Assembly: GCA_947000775.1 (NCBI GenBank)
Contig: CAMQGK010000567.1
Span: 14,300,501-14,364,500, forward strand
Direction of reading: 5' to 3'
Source: Pterois miles
Taxonomy: Eukaryota > Chordata > Actinopteri > Perciformes > Scorpaenidae
Length of the DNA: 64,000 nt
The notes under the pieces were generated by a model. That model had not been told where the DNA came from and did not search any database. It worked only from the letters and a program-made list of their open reading frames with translations. Position 1 is the stretch's first letter, and the number at the start of each line of letters is the position of its first letter. Positions 25,372 through 38,600 of the stretch are shown here, in pieces. A program made the translations under genes and the position numbers.

Positions 25372-28300
25372 GACTTGCTACAATAATACTAGCTTGCTAG
25401 GTCACTGCTACTAGAATAAAATCTAGTGCAAACCGTGAGGAGAATTTGTGTTTTTTTGAGTTGTTTAGTAATGTTTCAATTGCATAACAATTTCGTATTT
25501 TCCACAAGCTGATAGTTGGATTACAGGTTGTAGTCTGACCCTTATTTTTATATTAGAATCGTAACCTTTCAGTCACAGAAGACACATAGCTTTGGAGGAC
25601 TGGCGAGAGCTGGTGTTGAATTGTACTTGTCAGACCAGTGACAGTTGCTGCACCCTTGAAGTATAATTATGCCGCTGCACAGGTTCATTATGCTTTTCCT
25701 TTCTCTTTGCCTCAAGAGCTTAGGTCCCACTCACACTCAAACTCACACTCTGGTCCCTGTATAAGGTCTGTGATGAGCCTGCATCGATATCAAGTTTGGA
25801 TAACAAAATGCTTTGCTGTGTTTAATGGCTGTTTCCACAACTTTCTGAACACTACATGAGCTCATTAGCTGCAATTAGCTACCATCTGGCCACATACAGT
25901 GCAACACACTGTGTTATCTTTGGTGACGTCAGTGTCAGGGTGTATTTTCTCCCTTTCAATTATCTGGGTCTCCTGGTGTATCCCCATAATAACCATGAAA
26001 GTGTGAATGTTCTGAATATAGCTTCTACTCCCCAAGCAAAGCACAAAAGTGGTTCATAATTTCCCAAATTAATCATCCATCCCGTTGATTTATTTCACAC
26101 TTGGTGGGTGTATTGCTAGGAACCCAAGAATGTCAAAATTGGTGCAATTTGGACACAATCAATATTAATAAACTGAATAAACAACCGATAGCGGTGTGTG
26201 TAGTAGCGGGGGACGGGGGTTCAGGGCTCTGCAGAGACAAGCATGCTGTCTGCAGCGGGGCTTTATAGGTTGTGGCTCATTGGCTGCAGTTATACTAACA
26301 TTACAACCAAACTCTTCTTCACTTCCCTGGAGTCAGTGAGTGATAAGCAGTTCCTGACAGTGCTGCAAGCAGCACTACCGGGAGCTAAGCTCTCTTTAAC
26401 CGGCATGCCTGGAATTGGCATTCACCCCACAAATTGATATTACTATACTCATTTCTGTTGCGATCCCCTCCAGAAGCTGCTGTATATTCTCCCCAAAACA
26501 AAAAAATATGCTTTGTCTGCAAATAAAACTAAATTTCAGTATTTGATACGCATGCCATTTACAGTATGTGCAAAATGAACAATTCCGGGCGTAATAATGA
26601 CCCTTGGGGGACAAGTAATATCCATGCATGTAGATTTATGCTTACCTATCTTTACAAATTGTTTTTTTTAGATCTAAAAAATATGCCCACGGCATACTTT
26701 TTTGTCTGTACAATTACAGGATTTCCACTCTTTAATAGAGATCATTTTCCAGGACTTTTCCAGGACATTCTCAGTGTTGATCTATCTGACAGACGGGGAT
26801 CGCACCATACAATAAACAAGTTCCTCTCTGCAGAAGTCTGATTTAAAAGATGTGCAGTCTATAGCTATAACTTATCTATGAAATCATCTCTTACCTGCTT
26901 GGAAACGTATGAGTTGCATTAACTTTAATAACCGAACAAAACAAACACCAATTTGACATTATTCAACTGTTTAAAACAAGCTGGGAAGAAAGCAACGCTA
27001 TGTAATGTCATCCAACCTGCATGTGCTGCTATGTGATGTGACTTGGAGGTGTGTTCACGGTGTTTCCACAAGATAACAGAGAGCAGCCTATTCAAAATAC
27101 TCTCATCCATAAACTACCATTTGAACATTAATATAAAAAAAAACTTGGCCCTTTCAGATGGACATGTTATCCATTTTGGGAAATTCTGGTGGATAGCTTT
27201 TAGTTCATTCACATAGGAGACTCAATAGGAGACTTTTTGGGGAATTAAAGAATTTTCCAGGACAACACAGGACTTTCCAGGATATTTGATTTCTTCTCTC
27301 ATTTTCCATGTGTTTTCAATGACCTCAACTATTCTGCAGGTTTTCCAGGATGCACGGGAACCCTGAATTATTAGTTTCTTCTTCTATTAGTGCCAAAGAT
27401 GTTTATCTGTTTGTACTAAATCCGTGATAACACCCAAACATGCTTGTTATCTCATGGTGCTCCTGCAGTGCTGGATTAGTAGCTCATTAACTGTGAAGTC
27501 GACAACTCGGATTCAGATTGAATGAAGCTGTATAAAAGACAGTTGTCTAAATGAGCCTGTTCATTGTTGAACACATTTCCCTCTTTTATATTATGACTGA
27601 TGAATTTGTTTCTGTCAGTGCACTTTTTACAACTTTAAATTGTACCAGTGACATAAATTTTCTGCAGAGATGTTGGCTCACTGTTGTTTGACAGCAAAAA
27701 TAAACTGAGTTTAAGGAATTGGTCCTCCCTCCACAAGGTTTTTGGCCTCTTCAATGACCCATTGTGAGCTTTGTGAAGAGCAATCTGAAAAGTGGAATGA
27801 TCCTGAGCTGTGGCGTGTGCCTCAGGGAGTGTTAGGCCTTCCTGCTGCTGAGCTGTGTGACTGGCCTTAAAACACTAAGTCTCAGAAAGGGCAATCCCCC
27901 AAAGCTATAAGTGTCTTCATGATTCCCTTCATGACATTTCTATTCATAGCTGTTTGATAGTAAGCCACTGTATGATCAGAAACTCTATGTGGGTTCAAGC
28001 TTTGACATCCTAAATAGGCTTTCATGCAATTTATCTCCACAATGTCCATGGAGAATGAAAAGTCTCGACACCTGTTAAACTCCCCTGCAACTAATGAAAT
28101 ATCTGAGGTATAGATTTAGACTTTGACTCAATACTATTGGATACATAAGATACTTCCACAAAATAGTTCTGAAATCTATCATATCAAAGATCATACAACA
28201 AAGATAACAAGTACCTCATTACAAAAAATATAGACTAGTAACATGTAGGATCAACTATCCATTGAATTCTAAAATATAGTTTAACTGAGACAGTATAGGG

Positions 28301-28505
28301 TTGCACAGTGACAGGATGTTCATCTCCCAGTTTGAAAACAGCGATAGGCTTCACTGCTTTCCTTTTTTTCTTTCTATTTTGGCATAATTACTGAACAAAC
28401 AATAACATTGGAAAAATTTTAAATATTGTAAACATCGTACCAGTACAAAAGCACATGTTGCAAGACGTGGTCAGAAAACACCAACACAGGCAGCGCTGAC
28501 AGCTT
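25372..28505. other. intergenic region 3' of baiap3, no gene seen
   Basis: It includes repeat-like sequence at 26120-26410 and a block at about 26710-27370 with repeated CCAGGACTTTTCCAGGAC-type phrases and a GGGAACCCT end, probably a decayed DNA element. The first few hundred bases beyond 28505 should hold the baiap3 3' UTR, but I could not place its end. A plus-strand AATAAA lies at 27700. Confidence 0.3.
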
Positions 28506-29669
28506 TTACTCCTCCTCCATTGACTTCTCAATTTCCTTCAGCCTGCGGACAAACTCCTGAGCCTCCCTGTCTCCGATGCGAGCGTCCAGCATCCTCATGA
28601 TTGGCTTTTCTGGAGGGGAGAGCAAACAGATGAGAGTAGTTCCGACACCTGACACAAACATCTCAAGATTGAATGGCTTTTCATGTTGTACCGGAGAAGT
28701 AATTGGAAACCCAGGCCTACACCCTCTGGTCTCCCAAGAAGCCAATATCATGTTTGTGTAAAACAAAGAAGTTGATACAGCCTGGGGCTTTATGTACCAC
28801 TGGGTTTACTGCGAGACAGGTGGATAATGACAGGCTGGACGCTCTTGCCGGCAGCTGAGGCGTTCGGTCTCCCTGGCCAGCAGAAGTCGCTGAGAGGAGC
28901 CACGGCTTCACCGGCGAAGTCGTTGGTGGAGAGCCAGTCATAGTCCATCACAGTGAAGGTCAAACAGGCAAACCTGTGTCTGTACTGCTCCGGACTGACA
29001 TGGCTGAAAGACACAGGAGCAAACCAGGCTATTTATTATTATTACTATTATTATTATTATTTATTCTTTTTTTATACAATATTAGTATTTGTAATTATTA
29101 TTAGTTTTTTTTAAATCAATGTCACTTTTTAGTAGTGGTAGTAGATAATTATTATTACTTGTTTATTTATTTTTAAAGAAATTTAACTTTTTTATATATT
29201 ATAATCATTTTTACTTTTTATTTGTTTTCCAATTATTACTATTTAAAACAAGTTTTTTCAAGGTTTTGTATATGTAACTTTTTTAAAGGACCAAATCAAG
29301 CGGCAATCTGGCTCAAATATGAAGAGGAAGAGAGGAATACGGCACTCACAAGTAGAAGAGTTCGTCGAATACAGGGTGCAGGGTCTTCAGTTTCACTTGT
29401 GTGCGTTGACTCTTGGCCATAGGGAAAAGGTGGTGAGGACACAGCTCCACTATGACAAACGGGTCACTTAGACCTGAGGTGGACCAGAAAAAGTGAGTGA
29501 AAACTCTATTTTAAAACAACTAACTGTATTTTATTGTGACACGTTTACCGTTAGCATCCAGTGCGATGATATCTGCAGCGTGCAGAATCTCCACCGTCAG
29601 TCTCTGCTCTGGAGCATCATAGTAGCACTTGACACTGATCCGACCATAACGGGTATGTTTGAGTGTTTT
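28506..29669 (-). CDS. baiap3: baiap3 coding exons 30-33: second C2 domain (C2B) and C-terminus
   Basis: Exon 30 (29669-29549) starts at residue 992 and runs through RYGRISVKCYYDAPEQRL and VEILHAADIIALDANG. Exon 31 (29473-29350) has GLSDPFVIVELCPHHLFP and LKTLHPVFDELFYF. Exon 32 (29003-28798) has FTVMDYDWLSTNDFAGEA. Exon 33 (28609-28506) ends with REAQEFVRRLKEIEKSMEEE and TAA. All five acidic loop positions of a Ca2+-binding C2 domain are present: Asp1029, Asp1035, Asp1093, Asp1095 and Asp1101. Residue numbers exclude the possible microexon and rise by 15 if it is used. I found no AATAAA on the transcribed strand within about 900 nt beyond the stop, so the 3' UTR end is not placed and may use a variant signal or lie further away. 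Confidence 0.93.
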
Positions 29670-32600
29670 CTGAAACAAGTTTATTATTATTTATCACAGA
29701 GGATTATCATAATCAACATTTAAAGGTGCAGTAAGATTGAAATGATTTTATAATATGATGAAACTCATTTTGAGTTTCCCCCAGCAGAAACAAGGTGAAG
29801 GAATTATTCAAAGAGTGCATCAGTCAACATGCTGCATAGTCTGACAGCGTCTTGTTTTTCAAGAGTCCGGGAGAAGGCAGATTTTCAATTAGAGGTAAAA
29901 CAACAAGAGAGGCAGAGACAGAGGGCTGTGCCATCCAATCAATATGTCCCTGTGCACCTGAGGGCTAAAATGAAACTGCCAGTCTGGTAAGTAGAAACAC
30001 ACCTGTAGGGAAATCTTCTCCAGATAGTACTGTTCAATCAGCTCAAAGGAGGAGCATTTATTCAGCCTGAGCTCCTCATCCAGGACCTAAAGCAGCCCAG
30101 TCAGAAAAGGGAAAAGACAAATAACATCTCAGGCAGGAGGATACAAATCTTAAGAGCAAAACTGCAAGAAGTCCTACCTTGTAGTCTCCACTCTTCATGT
30201 CTTCCACGGAAAGACCCTCTCCCTTGGCATGCAAGAACTGCAACAGGGTCTAAAGCATTCAAGTAAAAATATAAACATAACTCAGTCATCCTTCTCATTT
30301 TCACAGAATGAAGTCTCAGCATGGAGAGACATGTTGTTCACAGAAACAGCATGAAACCTCGTCCACAGGCAAACATGATATGTGTCTGCCAAACTCTAAA
30401 CTCATCCCTGTCGTGTAGCATGCCACAACTTTTCATGCAAATCTGTCAAGTCCACTGCCAGCTGGTTAAATTGGCAATAGAATATACAATAGCTCCTACA
30501 CATCGCACATTTCCCCACTGTGGGACAAATAAAGGAGTATCTTATCTTATCTTACATTGTCATTCATGAGAAAACTCACTTCGGTGCTGAGCCACTACCC
30601 AGACACTTCATAAATATCTAATATATGCTAATGATTGCACGACAGCAAGCATAGAGAGCTAATTAAAGGATGATGTAACAGTGGTGGTGATTATGTGTAC
30701 AGAGTTGACACGTCTTTTAAGCAGACTCTTCTTCCAACTATGCCAGACTGGAAACAGCTATAAAAGAGTATTGGTGTGACAAAATGCAGTAGCCGCTGAC
30801 CTCCACTGTGTACTGGAAGCGGTTGTAGAACTCCACCTGAACGCCCCTGTTTTCAGCAACCGCATCCAGGATCATCCGCAGGAGCAGCTCCCACATGCTT
30901 TGTAGAACTCTAAAAGGCAGCAGACACAATGAGACGCCCACACGTTTGTGTTTACCAGCTCCTCCAATAAGACGTCAGTACCCTCACTTAGCCTCATGTA
31001 TGTTTTCACAGATAATGATAAGTTGTAACACAAAACATGTCTGATTGGTATTATTATAATGCCAAAGCTTACAGTACACAATTGCACAGGAGTCATATGC
31101 TAATGTGGTGCACATTTCATGCTGCATCATCAATTCATGCTTCAATCTTAAAGCTGGGGAAGGCACTTTATTTTTGGCGTCACTGGGCAAAAGCTCCATA
31201 ATAACCTTTCAGCATATTGTAACTCAAGTGGTCTGAGCGGAAACTAGAACTCTGCACCTCTTCGTGGCTCTGTTTACAGGCTTCAGAAAATGTACCCCTT
31301 GAGGAGAGATTTTAGCCAAACACAAGTCAATTCAGAGAGCAAGAGAGAGAAAGGGAGAGAGAGAGAGTTCCTATTGGCTGCTCTACAAATGCAGATGCAT
31401 GTTTCGTCAGATGGTGAAAGCCTGATTCAATGGCAGAATATCCTGCAAGAAAAGTTGCTATTCCAGCATTGGCAACAACTGCTTATGCTGCAAAGCAACC
31501 CAAAAAAGGAAGATGGACTTATCAAGAAGAGAGTCTGATATATTGGTAAAGAAAATGCAGAAAATGTTGCGAGTAGTTTAGTCTTCTGTTCACGGCTAAA
31601 AGAAGGCTAAACTATTAGCAACATTTTCTCTCTATCTCTAACATGCTTCACTGATATTGCAGCTCGCTAGAGCCACGAACCACAGTATGTCTGTCTGTCT
31701 CTCTTTACAGGCCCAGAAATCTGCAAAGAAAACAGGACAGTAGTTCTTATAGAATTGCAGCTATATAACGGCATCAGGATCACAATCACAGTCGGGATTA
31801 GGATGACCAGATGAGAATGGGTGGCATACAGTACATTACATTCAATGTCAACTAACAGTAGTAATGATAATAACTGTATTCTTTCCTGCAGACTTTTGCA
31901 AAATATTTTGTTTGGATCTCGTAAGGTGGCAATGATCCATGTGTATTCCCTCCAAGTGATCCTACCAGTAGCCTACTTGCGGTAATGTTTGCTTTTGGCT
32001 GGATGTTCACCAGGTCCCGGGACACTGTGCTCCATGTCAGCGAAGGATGGTTTCATTTTCCTACATAAATGTTTTAATTCAACAATGTCTTTTGCGTCAC
32101 TGCTGTGTGTTGTTTCTGTGTGTTGCCATTATGCATCACCACTATACATAGTCGTTTATCAATTTGCAGGACATGCCTAAAAACGATCAACGATCAGTAT
32201 TAATGTTTTACAATGCTATAAAGAATCAGAATGTTGGTACCCTTATAACATTGGTTTTAAATCTGAAATATTGCCAAATACGTGCTTTTACTTTTTGCTT
32301 CAACACCTAATCCTCCGCCATCGTCTTGTCAGTCAACTCTCTGGTCCTGTGCGTGAAATACGACAGCTGCTACTCTGTGCTGAGACTCCGTATGAAGCAG
32401 ATGCATTCACTGTCAGTTTGTAGTGTCCGTCGTCCAACTTTGTATTGATAACAGGCTATTTATACCAAAATGAACTAAATGGTTTTTATTTCTGTAAAAA
32501 AAAAAAAAGGAAAACAACGGTGGGGACGGTGGGTACATATTGTAATTGGTGTATGCCCGACCACTGTGTAACACTATGTAGTTGCTTTAAATGTGTTTGC

Positions 32601-35600
32601 ATTACATGCTACATGTGTTGTGAATTCTGTCCAGTTTGTATTTCATAATTACGTACTGAATGGCCCTTTAAACTTTTATCATTAGCTGCACAGGCACACC
32701 AGGTTGAAATGAGCAATTATGCAGAATGTGGCACAATTATAACTCAGAATAGTTGTTGAAATGATTTTCCCTCTCAAACACAGCATAAATGAAATCATAG
32801 GAGCAGCAAATAATTACCTAGTCAGATTCTCCTTCACAAGGTTGTCAGTGAGGATGACCATGGTGTCTTGTAAGTACTTCATGAGAGGGGACACAGCCTG
32901 GAAGAATGTCACATTAACACATTACACTGGGAACAGGTACTGGGGCTGCAAACGCCACTGATAAAAGAATGAATGCTGCAGTAGAGGCCTTACGTCGTCA
33001 TTGTTGATGGAGTCTGGAGACAGGCTGATGTGCTGGATGTACCTCCGCAGCTCAGGCAGCATCTGGACAGAAATAGTCTCACATTCATGTGCATGCATGT
33101 ATATGCATAATGCAAATACAAAAACACATTTTTTTTGCAAAGTTTAATCATATAAAATGGTGCAGTGTATTTTTCCCCATACGAATCACTCAAGCAATCC
33201 TCTCCTCTGCACTCAGCAATGGATCATTCAAGAGGGCTAATATTACAGGAAGCTTGACTCCCATTAAGCCAAATTGGATGCAAACTTCACAAAACTTGTA
33301 CATGATGCAATTTTGCTCTAATTTGTACAGTGTTTTTGAAAATATTTGATTAAATCACTGCTTGTAGAAACCTTACCCTCTCGAGCAGAGTTGCTAGGTT
33401 TTCACTGGCAGTGACACGTTCCTGTTATACTGTATAGGTACCATGTCTCAAACTATCAAGTAGTATTGATCTGCAGGTAATCATGCTTTGAGCACCCCAC
33501 CTTGTCGGTAAGCAGCGTGATGAGACGTTTGGCTTCTCTCTGCAGGTCCAGGTCCATGTTGAACAGCTGCCCATTGAGAGCCTTGTAAACCTGATCCTTC
33601 CCCTCCACCCCGCAGGACTCCTCCATGGCCCGCTCAACACCTGGCCAGTCCAGGTCATGGGGTAGGTGACCCAGGAAAACACGCACATGCTCCGTGTTGT
33701 TCAGGGCAATGCAGAGCTAGCAGAAAGCGAGGCGGAGCAGAAGAGGAGAAACAGAGGGTGGAGGTGGAGAAACAAAGAAGGAAAAAAAGCAGGAAGGCTA
33801 CAGAGAAGTGGAGGGACGGGGTGCGAGTGTAAATGATTGACGACGACAAGAAGCTTTCTTTTTTTTTCTTGTGTAAACATATCCGATCTCCTGCTGATCC
33901 CTTTGTGTTGCCACGGAGAACATTTGCTGACATTTACTTCCCACATCATTGCGTGCCCTCCCCCAGTTCGGTCTCGCTACAGGCGTTACCTGCACTGTGA
34001 AGCTCTTGTGGTCTCGGCCCAGCTGGTTCCTCTCAATCTTTCGTGTTATCATCTCCGAGTAGCACACAGCCTCGCTGCAGAAATTCTGTGGCAGATCAAA
34101 TACCAGTCCTGTTATTAAATGAAATTCGCAGTTTCTTTTTTGATTTGGACTGGTGAAATGTTTTATTAATCCTGTGTGGATGGATGCGAGTCTGCTCAGA
34201 GTCTTGCTTTTATGTGTGCAGGATGTGCGTAGATGAGTGTGGCGACACTGGAAGCAGCACTCACGTCTGTCAAACGGGTGACAAAGATGAAGGCCCCCGC
34301 AGAGTCTGGCCAGGCCAGCTGGAGCCAGATCTTGCGTACCTGGCTGAAGCATGTTGTCACCTCCACGGCCGAGGAGCTGTGTCTGGCCTGCCGCACAGGC
34401 TCCAGCTGCTCACACAACACATAGAAACAGGGTGGCTATGTAATGACTGTGTGCTCAGCAGTACTTCATTTCAACTCCCTGTATGTAAACAGTTAATAAA
34501 TGTATTATAACACACATATACAGTATATGGCTGTAAACAGCTACAAAGATGATATTTTTAGCATTTATTAATGTATATGCCAAGTCCTTCTATGAAGCAA
34601 CCCATAACTGATAGGATAAGATAAGATAATCCTTTATTAGACCCACAGTGGGGAAATTTGCAGGATTACAGCTGCAAAGGGGTAAAATGCGAACAAAAAA
34701 GGCATCAGTAAAAACAAAACAAATCAAATAAATAAGCAAGTAAACAATAAAAGTATCGTAAGTATGTAAACAATAAAAAACCAAGATATAAAAATAAAAA
34801 CAAGGTATAAAAATAACAGACTAGTTTTTGCACATATGAATATGAATTATGAAATGTTGCTATTGCACAGAATATTGAATACTGATATTGTATAACAATC
34901 TGATTTTTACATGTGTTTTAACTATTAAACACTTTATGACATGCTGTGGAGTTGTTCTGAATAATTTATTACCCGTTTAATCACCTGTATGAACAATTAA
35001 TAAAAGTTACTAGTTAATAAATCCTGTACAATATATTTATATGGCTATCGATATATTTCTGAAAAACAAACAAACTCAAAAACTCATATTGGGATATTAA
35101 AAAAAATTACATTTTCATTCTACCTACAATGAATCTGTATGTGTATTTGGTGTTAAATGAATGCATTAATAAATGCCTTATTAAACGTTATCTAACCAAT
35201 TGCAATTAATGATTTTTTTATATATATAATAGATGTTTTTCTAAACCAACCTCAAATAAAATAAACTTAAAATCCCTCATGTTTGCTAACAACTACATTA
35301 TAGTACATTTCAGTGGCAGAAGCCTCAGACCTTGTCGGTGTCCACAGCTTTACGCATCCTGTCACAGGATCTGTCATGAACGATCTGCAGCCACTTATGA
35401 ATGGAGGACTTGAACCAGTTATGAAAGCCTGTCAAGGCCAACATTTTAGCATCCCTGGCAGAGAAGAACACAAGTCTGTGTTAATAACTTCAAAGCAGAA
35501 GAAAAGGTTGAACTCTCATCTCCTCGCTGACATTTCCGACAAATAACCAGCAGTCAGAGCCTTTCACGCAGTTATGTGAACTGTCATGAGAGCCAAACTA

Positions 35601-38600
35601 ATAACCAACTTGAGAGGAAGAAACTCCCGAAAGCCTTTGAGGATTTTCAAGGACATGTAGAGCTCAAAGATGGTCTCTCCCATTGTCTGAGTCAGTCTGG
35701 AGCTCTCCTGCTCCAGAATCCCACAAACCCGCTCCATCGCCACGTTTACATCGTCGGCTACCTGGAGGAGACAATAATGTGACTGTGTTCAACAACAATG
35801 CAGCAGAAAAGGCTTTCACAGGCTTCTTTACAAAGACCTTTCACATCATTTTCAATGCCATACCTGTTTCTCCAACTGCCTGTATGATACGCTGAAGAAA
35901 TCTACTTTCACTGCACTGTGAGAACAAAGGATGAAGTGGCTTCAGTCAGACAATACAAATACAAATCAAAGTTTAAGTGCCAGGTAGCAAAACATTTCTT
36001 TTGGCTGTGTTCAAAATCACACACTAACATACTATTCATACAAAGTATGATGGGATATTGAGCATGTAGAGTGTTCACATTACATAGTATGTGGATTTTA
36101 CACAAGGAAAGCCCAAATATTTGAGTATGAGACATGAGCTTACTGCACATATTCAACTGCCCCACAGTGCATTGCGTCTGGGTACCTTGGACAGATGTCA
36201 GTTGTGTGGGATTTTGAGCTAGGCTAAAAGCTGTCAATATGAACATATTTTCATATGAGAAAGTAACCGTTTAGATTCACAATATGTGGTCAATTTATCC
36301 AGATAACACCTGTTAAATAAGCCCGAGGTGCCTTCAGACCAGCCTGGTTGTTGCTTGAACATACTTCAGTGTGAACGGCCTCTTTAGGTAGTATGCAGTA
36401 CGTACTGATTCAGTCTGTAGTATGCAGCACATTACTATGTGATTTCAAACACAAACAGGATCTTTTCTTCAATAAGATGTACAGTGTTGCTATTTACCTG
36501 TAGAAGATTTTGTTGTAAATGTTCTGGGCTCTCTGAACATCTGCACACACGGCATCAACCACCTGAACCAGCTTCTTTAGCTGCTCCTCCAGATTCTACG
36601 TCGCCAGCACAAAATGAACAACATCCTGCATATCAATTCTGGAGCCACAGTCACAGTAAAATGATGAGACAGAACGACTTCTATCAACAGGACTTCTACT
36701 ACACCAGTATAAACGTACCCCGTCCTCTGGCTTATATCGTGCAATTAAGCTCTCGTACCACTCCACAGTTCCTTTCTGTGGAAATAATTGCACAAATTAA
36801 GGAGAACAAATGAGCTAATTAAAGGTGCCCTACTACTGTAGTTGGCAGAACTGTTTTCATGTTATAAACATATAACACACAAACATATACTGCACATGGA
36901 CCTGTTAATCAAGCCATACATCTACAGCACAGCAGCTCTAGAGGTCAAAAACTCCACGGGTGCGTTTAAGTGAACCTTCTTTGAGACAAACTGCACTTTC
37001 ATTGTTACCTTGACAGCAGTGGTGATGTCCAAATGCAGATCATTTCGAAGAGGACACACAGTCTTAAACGCCCGCATGTTTTGCATGTAGCCAATCCCCC
37101 TGGCATTCACAGACAGGAAAAAAAGCCAATTACAATACAAAACTGCTTTAAGGTCACACAAATTATGGTTTCACATCATACACTAAGGTTGTTCTCAGAC
37201 TATAAAATAACACAAATGAGCACAAAAGCTTCAAAGTCTTTCCACGTTAATTGTATGCAGGATCCTGCTCTGTCTCTGCAGGAGAGAAGAGATGCAGTTT
37301 TGTTAGGTGAGTCAATTTAAATGTGTCTGAGAGGTGTAGAAAAGATCCCCATCGAGGTGTTGATCACTGGCCAGAGCTGGACTTCTTACTGGGGACGTTT
37401 CTAATAATAATAATAAAAAAAATAGTCTCCTCCAAATTAATGCATGAACATGATGTTGAACAGAATCCCTAATCTGGTACATTTAACTGCCCTATCTCCC
37501 CTTTTTTATGTGATGGGAGCTCAGAGCTAATTCGGTCTGTCCAAGTCTTTGATTCAGAGCGAATATCTCTGCCGTTGGTTCCAAGGATTGTTTCTCATGA
37601 TTTTATGGACACGTGAGCTTTCTGGTTAAAATTTCCCAATGGCCAACACATTGGCTGACGACAATGTGTCAAAAAATCAATGCCTGGATTTCCATGAAAT
37701 TCACTGTAGATATTCATGTTCTCCAAAGGATGAATGCTTATGATTTGGTGAGTTACTCAAGCTAAAACTTGCACACAAGCAATATCAAAATGTTCAGTAT
37801 ATCGTAATTAGGGCTGTCAATCAATTAATGCAATTAATTGCGTGCTTGTCCAAATAATCAGGATTAATCAGACTTTTTTCTCTGTTCAAAATGTACCTTA
37901 AAAGGAGATTTGTCAAGTATTTAATACCGTTATCAACATGGGAGTGTGCGAATATGCTGCTTTATGCAAATATATGTACAGTATATATATTTATTATTAT
38001 TAGTACTCTTATTTATCACAAATATTGTCTAAAATCCCTCACAGGTACTGCATTTAGCATAAAAAATCTACTCGAATCATAACATGGCAAATTGAAGCCC
38101 AACAGGCAACAACAGCTGTCAGTGTGTCAATGTGCTGACTTGACTGTGACTTGCCCTAAACTGCATGTGATTGTAAAGTTGGCATGTCTGTAAAGGGGAG
38201 ACTCGTGGGTACCCACAGATCCCGTTTTCATTCACATATCTTGAGGTCAGAGGTCAAGGGACCCCTTTGAAAACATCCATACCAGTTTTTCCTCGACCAC
38301 ATTTAGCATGGATCATTTAACTTCCTTTGTGACAAGCTAGTATGCACAAATTTGCATTAACTGTTGTTATTGTGTGACAGCACTAAATACAGTATATAAT
38401 TCATGCTGTGAAAGGGTAATCCTTTCAGATTTTCTCATACATACCCGTGTGTATGACAGGATTTGGTGACTGGTGTTACCAGTGTAATGGAAGTATAATA
38501 TCATATAGCGAACAATATGTTACATAGGGTAAACATAAATAAGTTGTTGCTTGTGACTGCAGTACGTTGCTGGAAATAACGGCATTTTCATACAATAAAA

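Noticed and set aside
33798..34352. 184-codon minus-strand open frame
   Set aside because: It runs across baiap3 exons 22 and 23 in a shifted frame; the true exons are in another frame with conserved sequence.
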